Of a stretch of 64,000 nucleotides of DNA, positions 17,251-26,405 are shown one piece after another; within the stretch, counting starts at the first letter, position 1, and every line of letters begins with the position of its first letter. The notes under the pieces were generated by a model. That model ran no database searches. It saw only the letters and a program-made list of their open reading frames with translations, and had not been told where the DNA came from. The position numbers and the translations under genes are program-made. Source of the DNA: PALSA-1316 sp964499365 (GTDB taxonomy: Bacteria; Nitrospirota; Thermodesulfovibrionia; Thermodesulfovibrionales; UBA6898); NCBI GenBank assembly GCA_964499365.1, contig CAZCKU010000002.1, positions 310,001 through 374,000 on the forward strand, given 5' to 3'.

Positions 17251-17928
17251 CTATTTCGGTTTTCTGACGCTGACCAGTTTTTTTGCCGCGAGCCTGACCG
17301 CTTCGGAGACATTCTTGTTCTTCTCAAGGATGAGGAGATCTTTGGTCTTGAGGTCGCTGACGTGGGTAACCGCAATCCCCGGGGGTGTCTTGGGATTGGT
17401 CACCAGGCCCTGCACAATCGCATAGCTTCTCATCCATTCCCTGTTTCTGGAGATCCTGCGCAGGGCCTCTTCCAGGGCAGAGCGGGACTTCACGATCAGT
17501 TCAACCTCAGAGTTCGTTATCTTTGCATTGTCGAGCACGCTGAACATGACCTCTTTGTTGGAGTCCCTGGCGAGGATACCGCGAATCTCCCTGCCCCCTT
17601 TCAGAGCCAGCTGCACGCGGGCTGAAACAGTCAGCCTCTGAATTTTAGACGTGAGACTCTCCCGTCTCGCCTCCGGGGAGACCTCAACCCTTTCCCTGCT
17701 GACAACCGGCACGGGGACCTGCAGGATACCGGTGATAAATGATCGCACCTCCTCAGGGGTGTCGGGGTTGTTCAGGAGCATCGAGAGAATTTCCGGCCGG
17801 TGCGTGTTTGCCCTGGCGATATCGCCGAAGGCAGCCGGATCCTCGATATCCTCAATAAGGATCTCAAGCACCTCCGGCGATGCAAGTGCATAATCCAGTC
17901 CCAGGAGTATCTGCTGATTTTCTTCCAT
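17251..17928 (-). CDS. Conserved hypothetical helical-repeat protein (HEAT/leucine-rich-variant type)
   Basis: 225 aa, soluble, with no signal peptide. The sequence is made of short amphipathic helices with regularly spaced Leu and Ala (VQLALKGGREIRGILARDSN, ALEEALRRISRNREWM, LVTNPKTPPGIAVTHVSDLK). This looks like an armadillo or HEAT-type superhelix; I recall similar uncharacterised proteins in Deltaproteobacteria. No catalytic motif is visible. It starts directly after the tlyA stop on the same strand and is probably co-transcribed with it. It converges with the chemoreceptor gene with 6 bp between the stops. Confidence 0.7.
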   Translation of the reverse strand: MEENQQILLGLDYALASPEVLEILIEDIEDPAAFGDIARANTHRPEILSMLLNNPDTPEEVRSFITGILQVPVPVVSRERVEVSPEARRESLTSKIQRLTVSARVQLALKGGREIRGILARDSNKEVMFSVLDNAKITNSEVELIVKSRSALEEALRRISRNREWMRSYAIVQGLVTNPKTPPGIAVTHVSDLKTKDLLILEKNKNVSEAVRLAAKKLVSVRKPK

Positions 17929-18672
17929 TTAACCTCTCTCCAGATAGATAAAATATTCTATATTGCCTTTTTGTCCGGTAATGGGAGACTGAACCACCCC
18001 CTTCACACGGAACCCAAGGGCCTCAGCCCCCAGTCTCACGGCGTCCACGGCAGCAAGCCTGTGGGCCTCGTCCTTCACGATCCCGCCCTTGCCGACCTGG
18101 GCCCTGCCGACCTCGAACTGGGGCTTGACAAGAGCAAGCACGGTGCCGTCCCCAGCCAGCAGCGCACGAACAGCCGGCAGCACCTTCAACAGCGATATGA
18201 ACGATACGTCGATGACCGCGCAATCTATCCGGTCGCCGATCTTGTCCTGACCGAGATACCGGATATTCGTCTTTTCGAGCAGGACGACACGGGGATCGTT
18301 CCTCAGACTCCAGTCGAACTGCCCGTAGCCGACATCTATAGCATACACCTTCCGCGCATTTTTTTTGAGTACGCAGTCGGTAAAACCGCCGGTTGAACAC
18401 CCGACATCCATGACCACCTTGCCGGCAAGATCCACCGCGAAATGGCTGATCGCCGCGTCGAGCTTTATCCCTCCCCTGCCGACAAAGGGGATGGCATCGT
18501 CCTTCAGAACAATCGACGAGCCCGGGTCGACAAGAGAACCTGCCTTGAGCGCGGGCATGCCGGCCACAGTTACCTTGCCTTCCATGATGAGGGCCTTTGC
18601 ACGCTCCCTGCTCTTGACAAGACCCGTATCGACAAGAACCTTATCCAGCCTTTCCTTCTTTATCCCGGGCAT
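17929..18672 (-). CDS. tlyA: TlyA family rRNA 2'-O-methyltransferase
   Basis: 247 aa. The N-terminal S4 RNA-binding domain (ERLDKVLVDTGLVKSRERAK, residues 7-26) is followed by an FtsJ-type methyltransferase with the SAM motif VMDVGCSTGGFTD, then AIDVGYGQFDW, DVSFISL and LVKPQFE. Mycobacterial TlyA methylates cytidines in 16S and 23S rRNA (capreomycin sensitivity); shorter relatives modify 16S only. The family was once called hemolysin A, but the motifs are those of an RNA methyltransferase. It lies 13 bp downstream of ispA, a neighbourhood commonly seen with isoprenoid genes. Confidence 0.92.
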   Translation of the reverse strand: MPGIKKERLDKVLVDTGLVKSRERAKALIMEGKVTVAGMPALKAGSLVDPGSSIVLKDDAIPFVGRGGIKLDAAISHFAVDLAGKVVMDVGCSTGGFTDCVLKKNARKVYAIDVGYGQFDWSLRNDPRVVLLEKTNIRYLGQDKIGDRIDCAVIDVSFISLLKVLPAVRALLAGDGTVLALVKPQFEVGRAQVGKGGIVKDEAHRLAAVDAVRLGAEALGFRVKGVVQSPITGQKGNIEYFIYLERG

Positions 18673-18685
18673 TGCGGGGATATCC

Positions 18686-19564
18686 TCAGTGGGTCCTGCT
18701 CAACAGATATGACGCGATCTCCCGAAGCGGATCTGCCTCCGGACCAAAACACCCAAGACTTTCAATCGCCTCGGCAATGAGTCCTTCTGCTATCAAGCGC
18801 GATTTTTCGATACCGTAGAGGCGCGGATAGGTCAGTTTCTTCTTTTTCTCATCAGAACCCTTCGGCTTGCCGATGACCTCGGTCTCCCCCACAATATCGA
18901 GGATATCATCGACTACCTGGAAGGCAAGGCCGATCCGGTCGCCGTATACGGATATGGCCTCAAGAGGACCTGCCTGTGCACCGGCCAGCAGGGCACCTAT
19001 CCGCACAGAGGCAGAAAGAAGGGCCGCGGTCTTATGGCGGTGAATAAACCTGAGCGTTTCTTCGTCCGGCTCCGCATTTTCAGACAGCATGTCCTGTACC
19101 TGTCCGGCAACCATGCCGTTCATGCCTGACGCGGCTGCCAGCTCTCTCAGTGCGGCCAGACGAGCCCCGGGATCGACCGGGGAGGGCATTGCAAAGACGC
19201 TGAAGGCCTCGGTCAAAAGGGCATCCCCTGCAAGGATTGCTATCGCTTCCCCATAGACCTTATGGCTGGTCGGCTTTCCGCGTCTCAGGTCATCGTTGTC
19301 CATCGCCGGCAGGTCATCGTGGATCAGGGAGTAGGTATGAATCATCTCAAGGGCAGAGGCAAAAGAGACAACGGCAGCAGCCCTGCCGCCACAGGCTTCA
19401 CAGGCAGCGATGCAGAGGATCGGGCGAATCCTCTTTCCTCCGGCCTGAAGCGAATAGTTCATCGCCTCGGAAAGAACAGCAGGCCGGGACTCCCCCGTAA
19501 AATAATCCCGGAGGAAGGTGTCGATCAGAACTTTCTTTTCCCTGAGGTATGTCTTTATATCCAT
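18686..19564 (-). CDS. ispA: Polyprenyl diphosphate synthase, farnesyl/geranylgeranyl type
   Basis: 292 aa. The first aspartate-rich motif is DDLPAMDNDDLRRGKPTSHK and the second is AFQVVDDILDIVGE, followed by the GKPKGSDEKKKKLTY lid. It condenses isopentenyl diphosphate with allylic diphosphates to C15 or C20 products for quinone and undecaprenyl synthesis. The two residues inserted in the first motif (DDxxxxD) and the overall length fit bacterial FPP/GGPP synthases. Chain length cannot be set with confidence by eye. It is co-directional with tlyA. Confidence 0.92.
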   Translation of the reverse strand: MDIKTYLREKKVLIDTFLRDYFTGESRPAVLSEAMNYSLQAGGKRIRPILCIAACEACGGRAAAVVSFASALEMIHTYSLIHDDLPAMDNDDLRRGKPTSHKVYGEAIAILAGDALLTEAFSVFAMPSPVDPGARLAALRELAAASGMNGMVAGQVQDMLSENAEPDEETLRFIHRHKTAALLSASVRIGALLAGAQAGPLEAISVYGDRIGLAFQVVDDILDIVGETEVIGKPKGSDEKKKKLTYPRLYGIEKSRLIAEGLIAEAIESLGCFGPEADPLREIASYLLSRTH

Positions 19565-19600
19565 AAAACGAGGCCCGCCTTCCGGCCCGCCTTCAGGACG

Positions 19601-21142
19601 CTATTCCCACTCTATCGTGCCGGGCGGTTTCGAGGTGATGTCGTACACAACCCGGTTGACACCCTTCACCTCGTTGATGATCCTGTTGGATATCCGTCCG
19701 AGCACGTCGTGAGGTATCGGAGCCCAGTCAGCGGTCATGCCGTCGACACTGGTCACGGCACGCACCCCTACAACGCTGTCGTACGTCCGCTCATCGCCCA
19801 TGACGCCGACGCTCCTGATCGGAAGGATCACCGCAAAGGCCTGCCAGATGGTCCGGTAGAGGCCTGCGGCCTTGATCTCCTCAAGCACAATCGCATCGGC
19901 TTCGCTCAGGATATGAAGCCGCTCCCCGGTTATCTCTCCGATACACCGGATGGCCAGCCCCGGACCTGGGAACGGATGCCGCCAGCAGATCTCCTCGGGG
20001 AGACCGAGTTCCTCGCCGAGCACCCGCACCTCGTCCTTAAAAAGCTCACGGAGCGGCTCGATCAGTTTCAGCTTCATCACATCGGGAAGTCCGCCGACAT
20101 TGTGATGGCTCTTGATGACCGCCGAGGGTCCCTTGAACGAAACGCTCTCGATCACATCCGGATACAGGGTCCCCTGCGCGAGGAAATCAGCATCCGTGAT
20201 CTTATTGGCCTCATCTTCGAATACCGCGATGAACTCGTTCCCGATGATCTTGCGCTTCTTCTCGGGATCTGTCACGCCCTTCAGTTTATCGAGAAAACGG
20301 TCGCGGGCGTCCACGTGGACCAGCTTCATATGGAAATGTCCCTCGAAGGTCTTTCGCACCTTCTCCGCCTCGCCCTTGCGCAGAAGGCCGTTGTCAACGA
20401 AGATGCAGGTCAGCTGGTCACCAATGGCGCGGTGGATCAGCAGGGCGACGACCGATGAATCAACGCCGCCGCTCAGCGCGCAGATAACCTTTTTGTCGCC
20501 TACCTGCTTCCTGATATCGGCCACCGCCCAGTCGATGAACGATGCCATCTCCCAGGTTGCATGGCAGCCGCAGATAGTGAAGACAAAGTTATGCAGAATC
20601 CTGGTGCCTTCATCCGTATGCACCACTTCAGGATGGAACTGCAGGGCATAGAACTTTCTTTTCACATTCGCCATCGCGGCCACAGGAGAATTACTCGTTG
20701 TGGCGGTGGCTGTAAAGTCCTCGGGCATCTTCTCTATCCGGTCGCCGTGGCTCATCCAGACCCTCGTCTGCCGGGACAGGCCCCAGAGGACGTTATCCTT
20801 ATCGTCATCAACGGACAAAGCTGCCTTGCCATATTCCCTCATGGTCGAGCGGGCAACCTGACCGCCCAGACAGTGGGCCATCAGCTGCATGCCATAGCAG
20901 ATACCGAGGACGGGGATGCCGAGATCGAAAATCGCCCGGTCAGGTATCGGGGCTCCCTCGTCATAAACGCTGGAGGGTCCGCCCGAAAGGATGATCCCCT
21001 TGGGGTTGAAGGCCTTTATTTTCTGCAAGGGAGCGTTATAGGGAAATATCTCTGAATAGACCTTGCCCTCTCTGATCCTGCGGGCGATCAGCTGTGTATA
21101 CTGCGAACCGAAATCAAGTACAAGAATCTTATCTTCAAGCAT
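19601..21142 (-). CDS. guaA: GMP synthase (glutamine-hydrolysing)
   Basis: 513 aa. The N-terminal class I glutamine amidotransferase has the nucleophile in GICYGMQ (Cys 82). The ATP pyrophosphatase domain has the ALSGGVDSS P-loop, and the C-terminal dimerisation domain ends KPPGTIEWE. It converts XMP to GMP using glutamine ammonia. It is followed by ispA and preceded by guaB on the same strand, but a palindromic repeat separates guaB from guaA, so they may not form one strict transcript. Confidence 0.98.
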   Translation of the reverse strand: MLEDKILVLDFGSQYTQLIARRIREGKVYSEIFPYNAPLQKIKAFNPKGIILSGGPSSVYDEGAPIPDRAIFDLGIPVLGICYGMQLMAHCLGGQVARSTMREYGKAALSVDDDKDNVLWGLSRQTRVWMSHGDRIEKMPEDFTATATTSNSPVAAMANVKRKFYALQFHPEVVHTDEGTRILHNFVFTICGCHATWEMASFIDWAVADIRKQVGDKKVICALSGGVDSSVVALLIHRAIGDQLTCIFVDNGLLRKGEAEKVRKTFEGHFHMKLVHVDARDRFLDKLKGVTDPEKKRKIIGNEFIAVFEDEANKITDADFLAQGTLYPDVIESVSFKGPSAVIKSHHNVGGLPDVMKLKLIEPLRELFKDEVRVLGEELGLPEEICWRHPFPGPGLAIRCIGEITGERLHILSEADAIVLEEIKAAGLYRTIWQAFAVILPIRSVGVMGDERTYDSVVGVRAVTSVDGMTADWAPIPHDVLGRISNRIINEVKGVNRVVYDITSKPPGTIEWE

Positions 21143-21210
21143 ACGCGGTGATGTTTCTCCTCTCGGGGTAATGCTTCAATATAGGGAACCTTACGTTAAA
21201 ATCATTCCAG

Positions 21211-21295
21211 AAAATCCCTCCTGGCCTCCCTTTACCAAAGGGAGGAAGCATTGTCCCCTTTTTGGCAAAGAGGGGCGAGGGGAGATTTTTCAATA
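21211..21295. repeat. Palindromic MITE/REP-like intergenic element, copy A
   Basis: This element of about 85 bp has two internal hairpins: CCTCCCTTT-ACC-AAAGGGAGG (21225-21245), and CCCCTTTT facing AAGAGGGG (21255-21275). Its ends are also inverted (AAAATCCCTCC at the left against GGGGAGATTTT at the right). It encodes nothing and lies between guaB and guaA. Similar G/C-rich CTTT...AAAG palindromes recur near 37.8 kb and 41.97 kb. Confidence 0.7.
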
Positions 21296-21323
21296 ATATT
21301 GCCTCGCTGTGTACGCTGTCCGT

Positions 21324-22781
21324 CTACCACTCGGGCCGGTAGTTCGGGGCCTCTTTCGTAATAATAACATCATGGACATGGCTCTCGCGCAGGCCGGCAC
21401 CGGTTATCTGCAGGAACTTCGCCTTCTTCCTGAGTTCCGGAAGGTTCTTGGCACCGCAATAGCCCATGCCCGAACGGAGACCGCCCACCAGCTGGTTGAT
21501 GCTCTGGGAGAGAGAACCCCTGATCGGCACCCTCCCCTCGACTCCCTCGGGAACGAGTTTCTGTGCCTCAACGCCCTCCTGCTGATAACGGTCCTTGGCG
21601 CCCTGCTCCATCGCCCCGATGGACCCCATACCACGATAGACCTTGTAGCTTCTGCCCTGGTAGAGGACCGTCTCGCCCGGAGACTCTATCGTCCCTGCAA
21701 AGAGGCTCCCGATCATGACGCAATGCGCGCCTGCCGCAAGGGCCTTCGTGATGTCGCCGGAATACTTGATGCCGCCGTCGGCGATAAGCGGTATGTCATG
21801 GCGACGGGCAACGGCAAAACAGTCCTTGATGGCAGTAAGCTGGGGGACCCCGGCGCCCGCGACAATCCTTGTTGTACATATCGAACCGGGCCCTATGCCT
21901 ATTTTCACGGCATCAGCACCGGCCTTGATCAGGTCGAGCGTACCCTCCGCTGTTGCAACATTACCCGCAACCACCTCGACCGCATATCTCTTCTTGATCT
22001 TCTTCAGCGTCTCGATGACCGCCTTCGAATGGCCGTGCGCCGTGTCGATGACAATGACATCCACGCCCGCATTGACCAGCAACTCGGTCCTCTTCATCGT
22101 ATCCTCGCCCGTACCGATGGCCGCACCGACCATAAGCCTGCCGAGCTTGTCCTTGCACGAATCAGGATATTTTCTCCGTTTTTCGATATCCTTGATGGTG
22201 ATCAGACCCTTGAGCCTGAACTCCTTATCAACAATCGGAAGCTTTTCAATCTTGTATTTGTTCAGGAGTTCCTTCGCCTCATCCATCTTCGTCCCGATGG
22301 AGGCAGTCACCAGACGCTCCTTGGTCATCACCTCCGAGACCTTCTTGTTCATATGCTTTTCGAACCGCAGGTCCCTGTTCGTCAGGATGCCAATCAGGAC
22401 GCCGTTGACGGTGACCGGCACCCCGGAGATCTTATACCGCTCCATCAGCGTCATCGCCTCGGAGAGGGGAGCCTCCGGTCCGACCGTGATTGGGTCAATG
22501 ATCATGCCGCTCTCTGATTTTTTCACCTTGTCGATCTCAAGCGCCTGCCGCTCGGGCGACATGGCCCGGTGGACAATGCCGATACCGCCTTCCCGTGCGA
22601 CGGCAATAGCCATCCCCGCCTCGGTGACGGTATCCATGGCAGAGCTGAGGATAGGGATATTGATCTTAATTTTCTTCGTCAGATGGGTGCTGACAACCAC
22701 TTCGCGGGGAAGCACTTCTGACTTGGAGGGAATTAACAGTACATCGTCGAATGTCAATCCGGTCTTGATCTTATCGGGCAT
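21324..22781 (-). CDS. guaB: Inosine-5'-monophosphate dehydrogenase
   Basis: 485 aa. It has the (beta/alpha)8 barrel, with two CBS domains inserted at about 90-205 (MTLMERYKISGVPV, LLNKYKIEKLPIVDK). The catalytic loop is GPGSICTTRIVAGAGVPQL with Cys 302, and the flap region is YRGMGSIGAM. It oxidises IMP to XMP with NAD, the committed step to guanine nucleotides, feeding GuaA encoded downstream. The ATG at 22781 has AGGAGAG 5 bp upstream. I saw no purine riboswitch in the 67-bp gap in front. Confidence 0.98.
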   Translation of the reverse strand: MPDKIKTGLTFDDVLLIPSKSEVLPREVVVSTHLTKKIKINIPILSSAMDTVTEAGMAIAVAREGGIGIVHRAMSPERQALEIDKVKKSESGMIIDPITVGPEAPLSEAMTLMERYKISGVPVTVNGVLIGILTNRDLRFEKHMNKKVSEVMTKERLVTASIGTKMDEAKELLNKYKIEKLPIVDKEFRLKGLITIKDIEKRRKYPDSCKDKLGRLMVGAAIGTGEDTMKRTELLVNAGVDVIVIDTAHGHSKAVIETLKKIKKRYAVEVVAGNVATAEGTLDLIKAGADAVKIGIGPGSICTTRIVAGAGVPQLTAIKDCFAVARRHDIPLIADGGIKYSGDITKALAAGAHCVMIGSLFAGTIESPGETVLYQGRSYKVYRGMGSIGAMEQGAKDRYQQEGVEAQKLVPEGVEGRVPIRGSLSQSINQLVGGLRSGMGYCGAKNLPELRKKAKFLQITGAGLRESHVHDVIITKEAPNYRPEW

Positions 22782-22848
22782 GGAGCTCTCCTGGGGTTTT
22801 CAAAAATTGTACCACGCGGGTCCTGCTGATTGCAACGCAGCCAGGGGC

Positions 22849-23469
22849 CTACGGCATATACGCTGATTTATCGCCGATGTCGTAATGGAGCGGCATGAAG
22901 ACCTTTCTGAGGGTGAAAAAGACCAGCATGGCCGCGATGACGATGAGGCCCTGCAGCGCACCTTTCGGTGAAAACGCACCCAGAGCATAGAAGACACAAT
23001 AGAGCGGCAGCAGGGCAAAGAGGATATATCCCTCGTACAGCCTGAAGCAGAAGGCCTCCTTTGCCGTCACAAAGCCAAGGCAGAACGCGGCGGGGACCAG
23101 GAGGAGCGCTCCGTACGCCGGTGTCGCGAAAAGCGGGAGGAGCGGGTTCCCGGAGCCCGCGATGACCAGGCCGGCAAGGCAGAACGCGGCAAGATAGTAA
23201 ATACGCTTGAGAAAACGGTATAATTTTCCAACATAGAGATGGATAAAAAAAACAGACAGGCCGATGCTGAAGTACAGGACGAAGAGCAGGACGGTCAGGG
23301 CAAAAGCACTCTGAAAAAAAGGCAGGCCCTCTCCGGCAGAGAGGTTCTGAAAAGCCAGAATTCCCAGAAGGCCGATGACAGCCGAGGATAGCACGATCCC
23401 GGTCCGGTACAGGACGACCGTCACCTTGTCGGTCGTAGTCAGCGGCTGATATAGTGTGGATTCACCCAT
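22849..23469 (-). CDS. Integral membrane protein, DUF2301-like
   Basis: 206 aa from ATG 23469. The frame opens further upstream to 23526 but would overlap panB. The protein is almost entirely hydrophobic, with six or seven predicted membrane helices. A conserved-looking block EAFCFRLYEGYIL sits between the later helices, which I associate with the uncharacterised DUF2301 family. Function is unknown. It is divergent from panB with 40 bp between the starts, so the two share a promoter region. Confidence 0.65.
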   Translation of the reverse strand: MGESTLYQPLTTTDKVTVVLYRTGIVLSSAVIGLLGILAFQNLSAGEGLPFFQSAFALTVLLFVLYFSIGLSVFFIHLYVGKLYRFLKRIYYLAAFCLAGLVIAGSGNPLLPLFATPAYGALLLVPAAFCLGFVTAKEAFCFRLYEGYILFALLPLYCVFYALGAFSPKGALQGLIVIAAMLVFFTLRKVFMPLHYDIGDKSAYMP

Positions 23470-23509
23470 AATAATCTGACAAAAGTATAACACAGTATGG
23501 AGGAGAGAT

Positions 23510-24310
23510 ATGCCGAAGACGACCATTCAGGACCTATTAAAGAAGAAGGAGCAGGGACTGAAAATTACCATGCTCACCGCCTATGATTTCCCGTTCGCGC
23601 AGATCGTCGATGAGGCGGGCATCGATTGCATCCTGGTCGGGGATTCCCTGGGGATGGTGGTCCAGGGCCTCGAAAATACCCTGCCGGTGACCATGGATGA
23701 GATGATCTACCATACGCGGCTTGTCACCCGGGCAGTCAAAAACGCGATGGTGATCGGGGACATGCCGTTCATGTCGTATCACACCGGCGTTGATGACGCC
23801 GTCAGGAATGCCGGCAGGTTCCTCAAGGACGCAGGGGCTTCGGCGATTAAACTTGAAGGCGGGGCAGAGGTCGCAGGGCAGATCAGGGCGATGACCAGAT
23901 CAGACATCCCTGTTATGGCGCATATCGGGCTCACCCCCCAATCGATCCACCGGATGGGGGGATATAAGGTCCAGGGCAAGACAAGTGAAGCGGCAAAGCG
24001 CCTGATCGACGAGGCCCGCATCGCCGAGGATGCCGGCGCGTTTGCCGTGCTGATCGAGGCGGTCCCCCTGGAACTTGCCGGGAAGATCACTGCTGAACTC
24101 ACCGTCCCGACGATCGGCATCGGAGCCGGCCCGCACTGTGACGGACAGGTGCTCGTCCTGCATGATGTCCTCGGTATCTTCGACCGCTTTGTCCCCAAGT
24201 TTGTCAAACGGTATGCACATCTGAAGGCCGATGCGCTGGCGGCGGTCAGAAACTACAAAGAGGAAGTGGAAAAAGGAGGGTTTCCGTCGGAGAAAGAAAG
24301 CTTTAAGTAA
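23510..24310 (+). CDS. panB: 3-methyl-2-oxobutanoate hydroxymethyltransferase
   Basis: 266 aa. Signature segments are ITMLTAYDFPFAQIVDEAG, LVGDSLGMVVQG, AIKLEGG, MAHIGLTPQS and TIGIGAGPHCDGQVLVLHD. It adds a hydroxymethyl group from methylene-tetrahydrofolate to ketoisovalerate, the first step of pantothenate synthesis. A strong GGAGGAGA ribosome site precedes the ATG. panC and panD are not nearby. Its last 8 bp overlap the 3' end of the convergent CorC-type gene. Confidence 0.97.
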   Translation: MPKTTIQDLLKKKEQGLKITMLTAYDFPFAQIVDEAGIDCILVGDSLGMVVQGLENTLPVTMDEMIYHTRLVTRAVKNAMVIGDMPFMSYHTGVDDAVRNAGRFLKDAGASAIKLEGGAEVAGQIRAMTRSDIPVMAHIGLTPQSIHRMGGYKVQGKTSEAAKRLIDEARIAEDAGAFAVLIEAVPLELAGKITAELTVPTIGIGAGPHCDGQVLVLHDVLGIFDRFVPKFVKRYAHLKADALAAVRNYKEEVEKGGFPSEKESFK

Positions 24311-25622
24311 CGTCTGCGTCTGCCGTTTCTTCAGCCGGGGGGACCGGGGCCACCTTGATCTTCAAGACCCTCCTGCCTTTCATCATGACTATCGTGAATT
24401 TGTGCGTCTCGGTCGAAAACACATCCCCGACCGAGGGCAGGCGCTGGAGGTGAGAGATCAGAAATCCGCCGAGCGTATCATATTCGTTCGACTCCGGAAT
24501 CTCGAAGTTATGGTCTTCGTTGAGGTCCCTGATCGCCAGTGACGCATCGACGAGCACCGCGCCGTCGCGCAGGGTCTGCACCGGCGTCTCGGTATCGTAT
24601 TCATCCTGGATCTCACCGACAATCTCCTCGATCAAATCCTCAAAGGTGACCAGTCCTGCGACAGCACCGTACTCGTCGATCACGATCGCCATATGCTGCC
24701 GTTTTTTCTGCATCTCTCTGAGGAGGGTGCTGATCTTCATTGTTTCCGGGGCGAACAGCACCGGATGCAGGAGCCGCTGGGCCACAATCTCACGGTTGTG
24801 GGCCAGTTCGTTGAAGACGTCCTTGTTGTAGAGGATGCCCTTGATATCCGAGCGGTCGCGGTCAAAGACCGGATAGCGTGAAAAGTTCTCCTCCGAGATT
24901 GTCCGTACGATCGTTTCCGGAGAATCCTTGATATTGAAGGCCACCATCGACGTGACCGGCACCATGACACCCTTTACGGATATGTCGGTGAACCTGAAGA
25001 CGCTGTGGATCAGTTCATGCTCCGTGGCCTCGAAGATCCCTTTGTCCTTGCCCTCTTCGATCAGCAGCTTGATCTCCTCTTCACTGATGAATGACCGTTC
25101 CGAAAAGGCCTTGGCCCCGAACGGCTTCAGGACAAGATTCGTACTCGTGGTGAGAAGCGTGACAAAGAAGGATGCGAAATGAGATATGAAGGTGATGGGT
25201 CCGGCCACGAAGAGACCGACCTTCTCCGGGTTGCGGAGCGCAACCGACTTGGGGACCAGCTCGCCAATGATAAGCGAGAAATAGGAAATCACCACGACGA
25301 CGACACCCAGCGAGATCGGGGACGCCCACTGGGCTATAAACGGCACGGGGATCCCGGCAATCAGCGGCTCCAGCGTCCTGACGGATGCGGCACCGCCTAT
25401 CGCCGAGGTGAGCGCTCCCAGGAAGGTGACACCCACCTGCACGGTCGCGAGGAATTTATCGGGCTCTGACTGGAGCTTCAGAAGTTTGTTCGCCGCCGAG
25501 CTGCCCTTGTCTGCATACTTGTTGACATAGGACTTGCGGGAGGTGACGACCGCAATCTCAGAGGCAGCAAAAAACCCTGACAGCAGCAACAGAAAGAAGA
25601 TGAATATCAGTTCAAGTATCAT
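24303..25622 (-). CDS. HlyC/CorC family membrane protein (CNNM domain, CBS pair, CorC_HlyC domain)
   Basis: 439 aa. A DUF21/CNNM transmembrane domain (about 1-200) begins LLSGFFAASEIAVVTSRKS and includes FLATVQVGVTFLGALTSAIGG. Two CBS domains follow (about 215-340; KGVMVPVTSMVAFN, VIDEYGAVAGLVTFEDLIEEIVGEI), then a C-terminal CorC_HlyC domain (YDTLGGFLISHLQRLPSVGD). Relatives are linked to Mg/Co efflux or ion homeostasis; the old hemolysin label has little support. It ends convergently with panB. Confidence 0.9.
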   Translation of the reverse strand: MILELIFIFFLLLLSGFFAASEIAVVTSRKSYVNKYADKGSSAANKLLKLQSEPDKFLATVQVGVTFLGALTSAIGGAASVRTLEPLIAGIPVPFIAQWASPISLGVVVVVISYFSLIIGELVPKSVALRNPEKVGLFVAGPITFISHFASFFVTLLTTSTNLVLKPFGAKAFSERSFISEEEIKLLIEEGKDKGIFEATEHELIHSVFRFTDISVKGVMVPVTSMVAFNIKDSPETIVRTISEENFSRYPVFDRDRSDIKGILYNKDVFNELAHNREIVAQRLLHPVLFAPETMKISTLLREMQKKRQHMAIVIDEYGAVAGLVTFEDLIEEIVGEIQDEYDTETPVQTLRDGAVLVDASLAIRDLNEDHNFEIPESNEYDTLGGFLISHLQRLPSVGDVFSTETHKFTIVMMKGRRVLKIKVAPVPPAEETADADVT

Positions 25623-25670
25623 TATCAGCTATGGAGGTATTATACACGATATTGCGCAGGCTGATAAGCC

Positions 25671-26399
25671 TCAGGCAGACCCCAGATCGCCCAGTTGAAA
25701 TTGGCAGAGTGCAACGGCAGCGATGGCGGCGGTCTCTGCCCTCAGGATCCGTCTTCCGAGTGTGGCAGCAACAAAACCCGACGCGGTTGCCTGAAGGACT
25801 TCCGCCTTCGGGAACCCGCCCTCGGGCCCTATAAGCAGATCTATCTGCCGCGCACCGTGCAGCCTGCCGAGGGAGGCATGAAGATCTTCTCCTCCGGACT
25901 CCCACAATACAATGCCGGGAGCGGTCCCCGGCCGCAGGGCACCAAAGACATCAGAGAGTTCAGCGACCTCGTGCACCGTTGGGATGACGCAGCGGCCGCA
26001 CTGGCGCGCCGCCTCCTCGGAGATCTTCTGCCAGCGCGCCCTTTTCCTCGTCTCGCGTACCTGACTCCGCTCCGTTACCACCGGGACGATCTCGTTCACC
26101 CCAAGTTCCACGGTCTTCTGAATGACAAGGTCCATCTTTTCACCCTTCAATATCCCCTGAAACAGGCGCAGATGAACGGGAGACTCGGGAATCGACGCCA
26201 CCTGCTCAGCGACAACCGCTATCACTTCTTTCCGGGAGGCACTGCGGATCGTCGAGCGAAAAACCCTGCCGGTATTATCATGGATGAGCAGCGTATCGCC
26301 AGGCCTTGATCTCAGGACCTGGGAAATATAGCCGGCCTTATCCCCGGTAATGACGACTTGATCCCGGACAGGCTGATCTGGAAGAAAGATGCGGTGCAT
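25671..26399 (-). CDS. rsmE: 16S rRNA m3U1498 methyltransferase
   Basis: 242 aa. An N-terminal PUA-like domain (MHRIFLPDQPVRDQVVITGD) is followed by a SPOUT methyltransferase with MDLVIQKTVELGVNEIVPVVTERS, LLIGPEGGF and LGRRILRAETAAIAAV, the trefoil-knot SAM site. It methylates U1498 of 16S rRNA. It is the last gene of the hrcA-grpE-dnaK-dnaJ unit, 6 bp after dnaJ, an arrangement common in several phyla. Confidence 0.95.
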   Translation of the reverse strand: MHRIFLPDQPVRDQVVITGDKAGYISQVLRSRPGDTLLIHDNTGRVFRSTIRSASRKEVIAVVAEQVASIPESPVHLRLFQGILKGEKMDLVIQKTVELGVNEIVPVVTERSQVRETRKRARWQKISEEAARQCGRCVIPTVHEVAELSDVFGALRPGTAPGIVLWESGGEDLHASLGRLHGARQIDLLIGPEGGFPKAEVLQATASGFVAATLGRRILRAETAAIAAVALCQFQLGDLGSA

Positions 26400-26405
26400 C
26401 AGAAA

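Noticed and set aside
17929..18672. Hemolysin function for the TlyA homologue
   Set aside because: The S4 plus FtsJ-type methyltransferase layout is diagnostic of rRNA modification; the hemolysin label is historical.
19262..20458. 398-codon plus-strand frame opposite ispA and guaA
   Set aside because: It covers parts of two certain genes on the other strand; composition (rich in H, R, D, G) is typical of antisense shadows.
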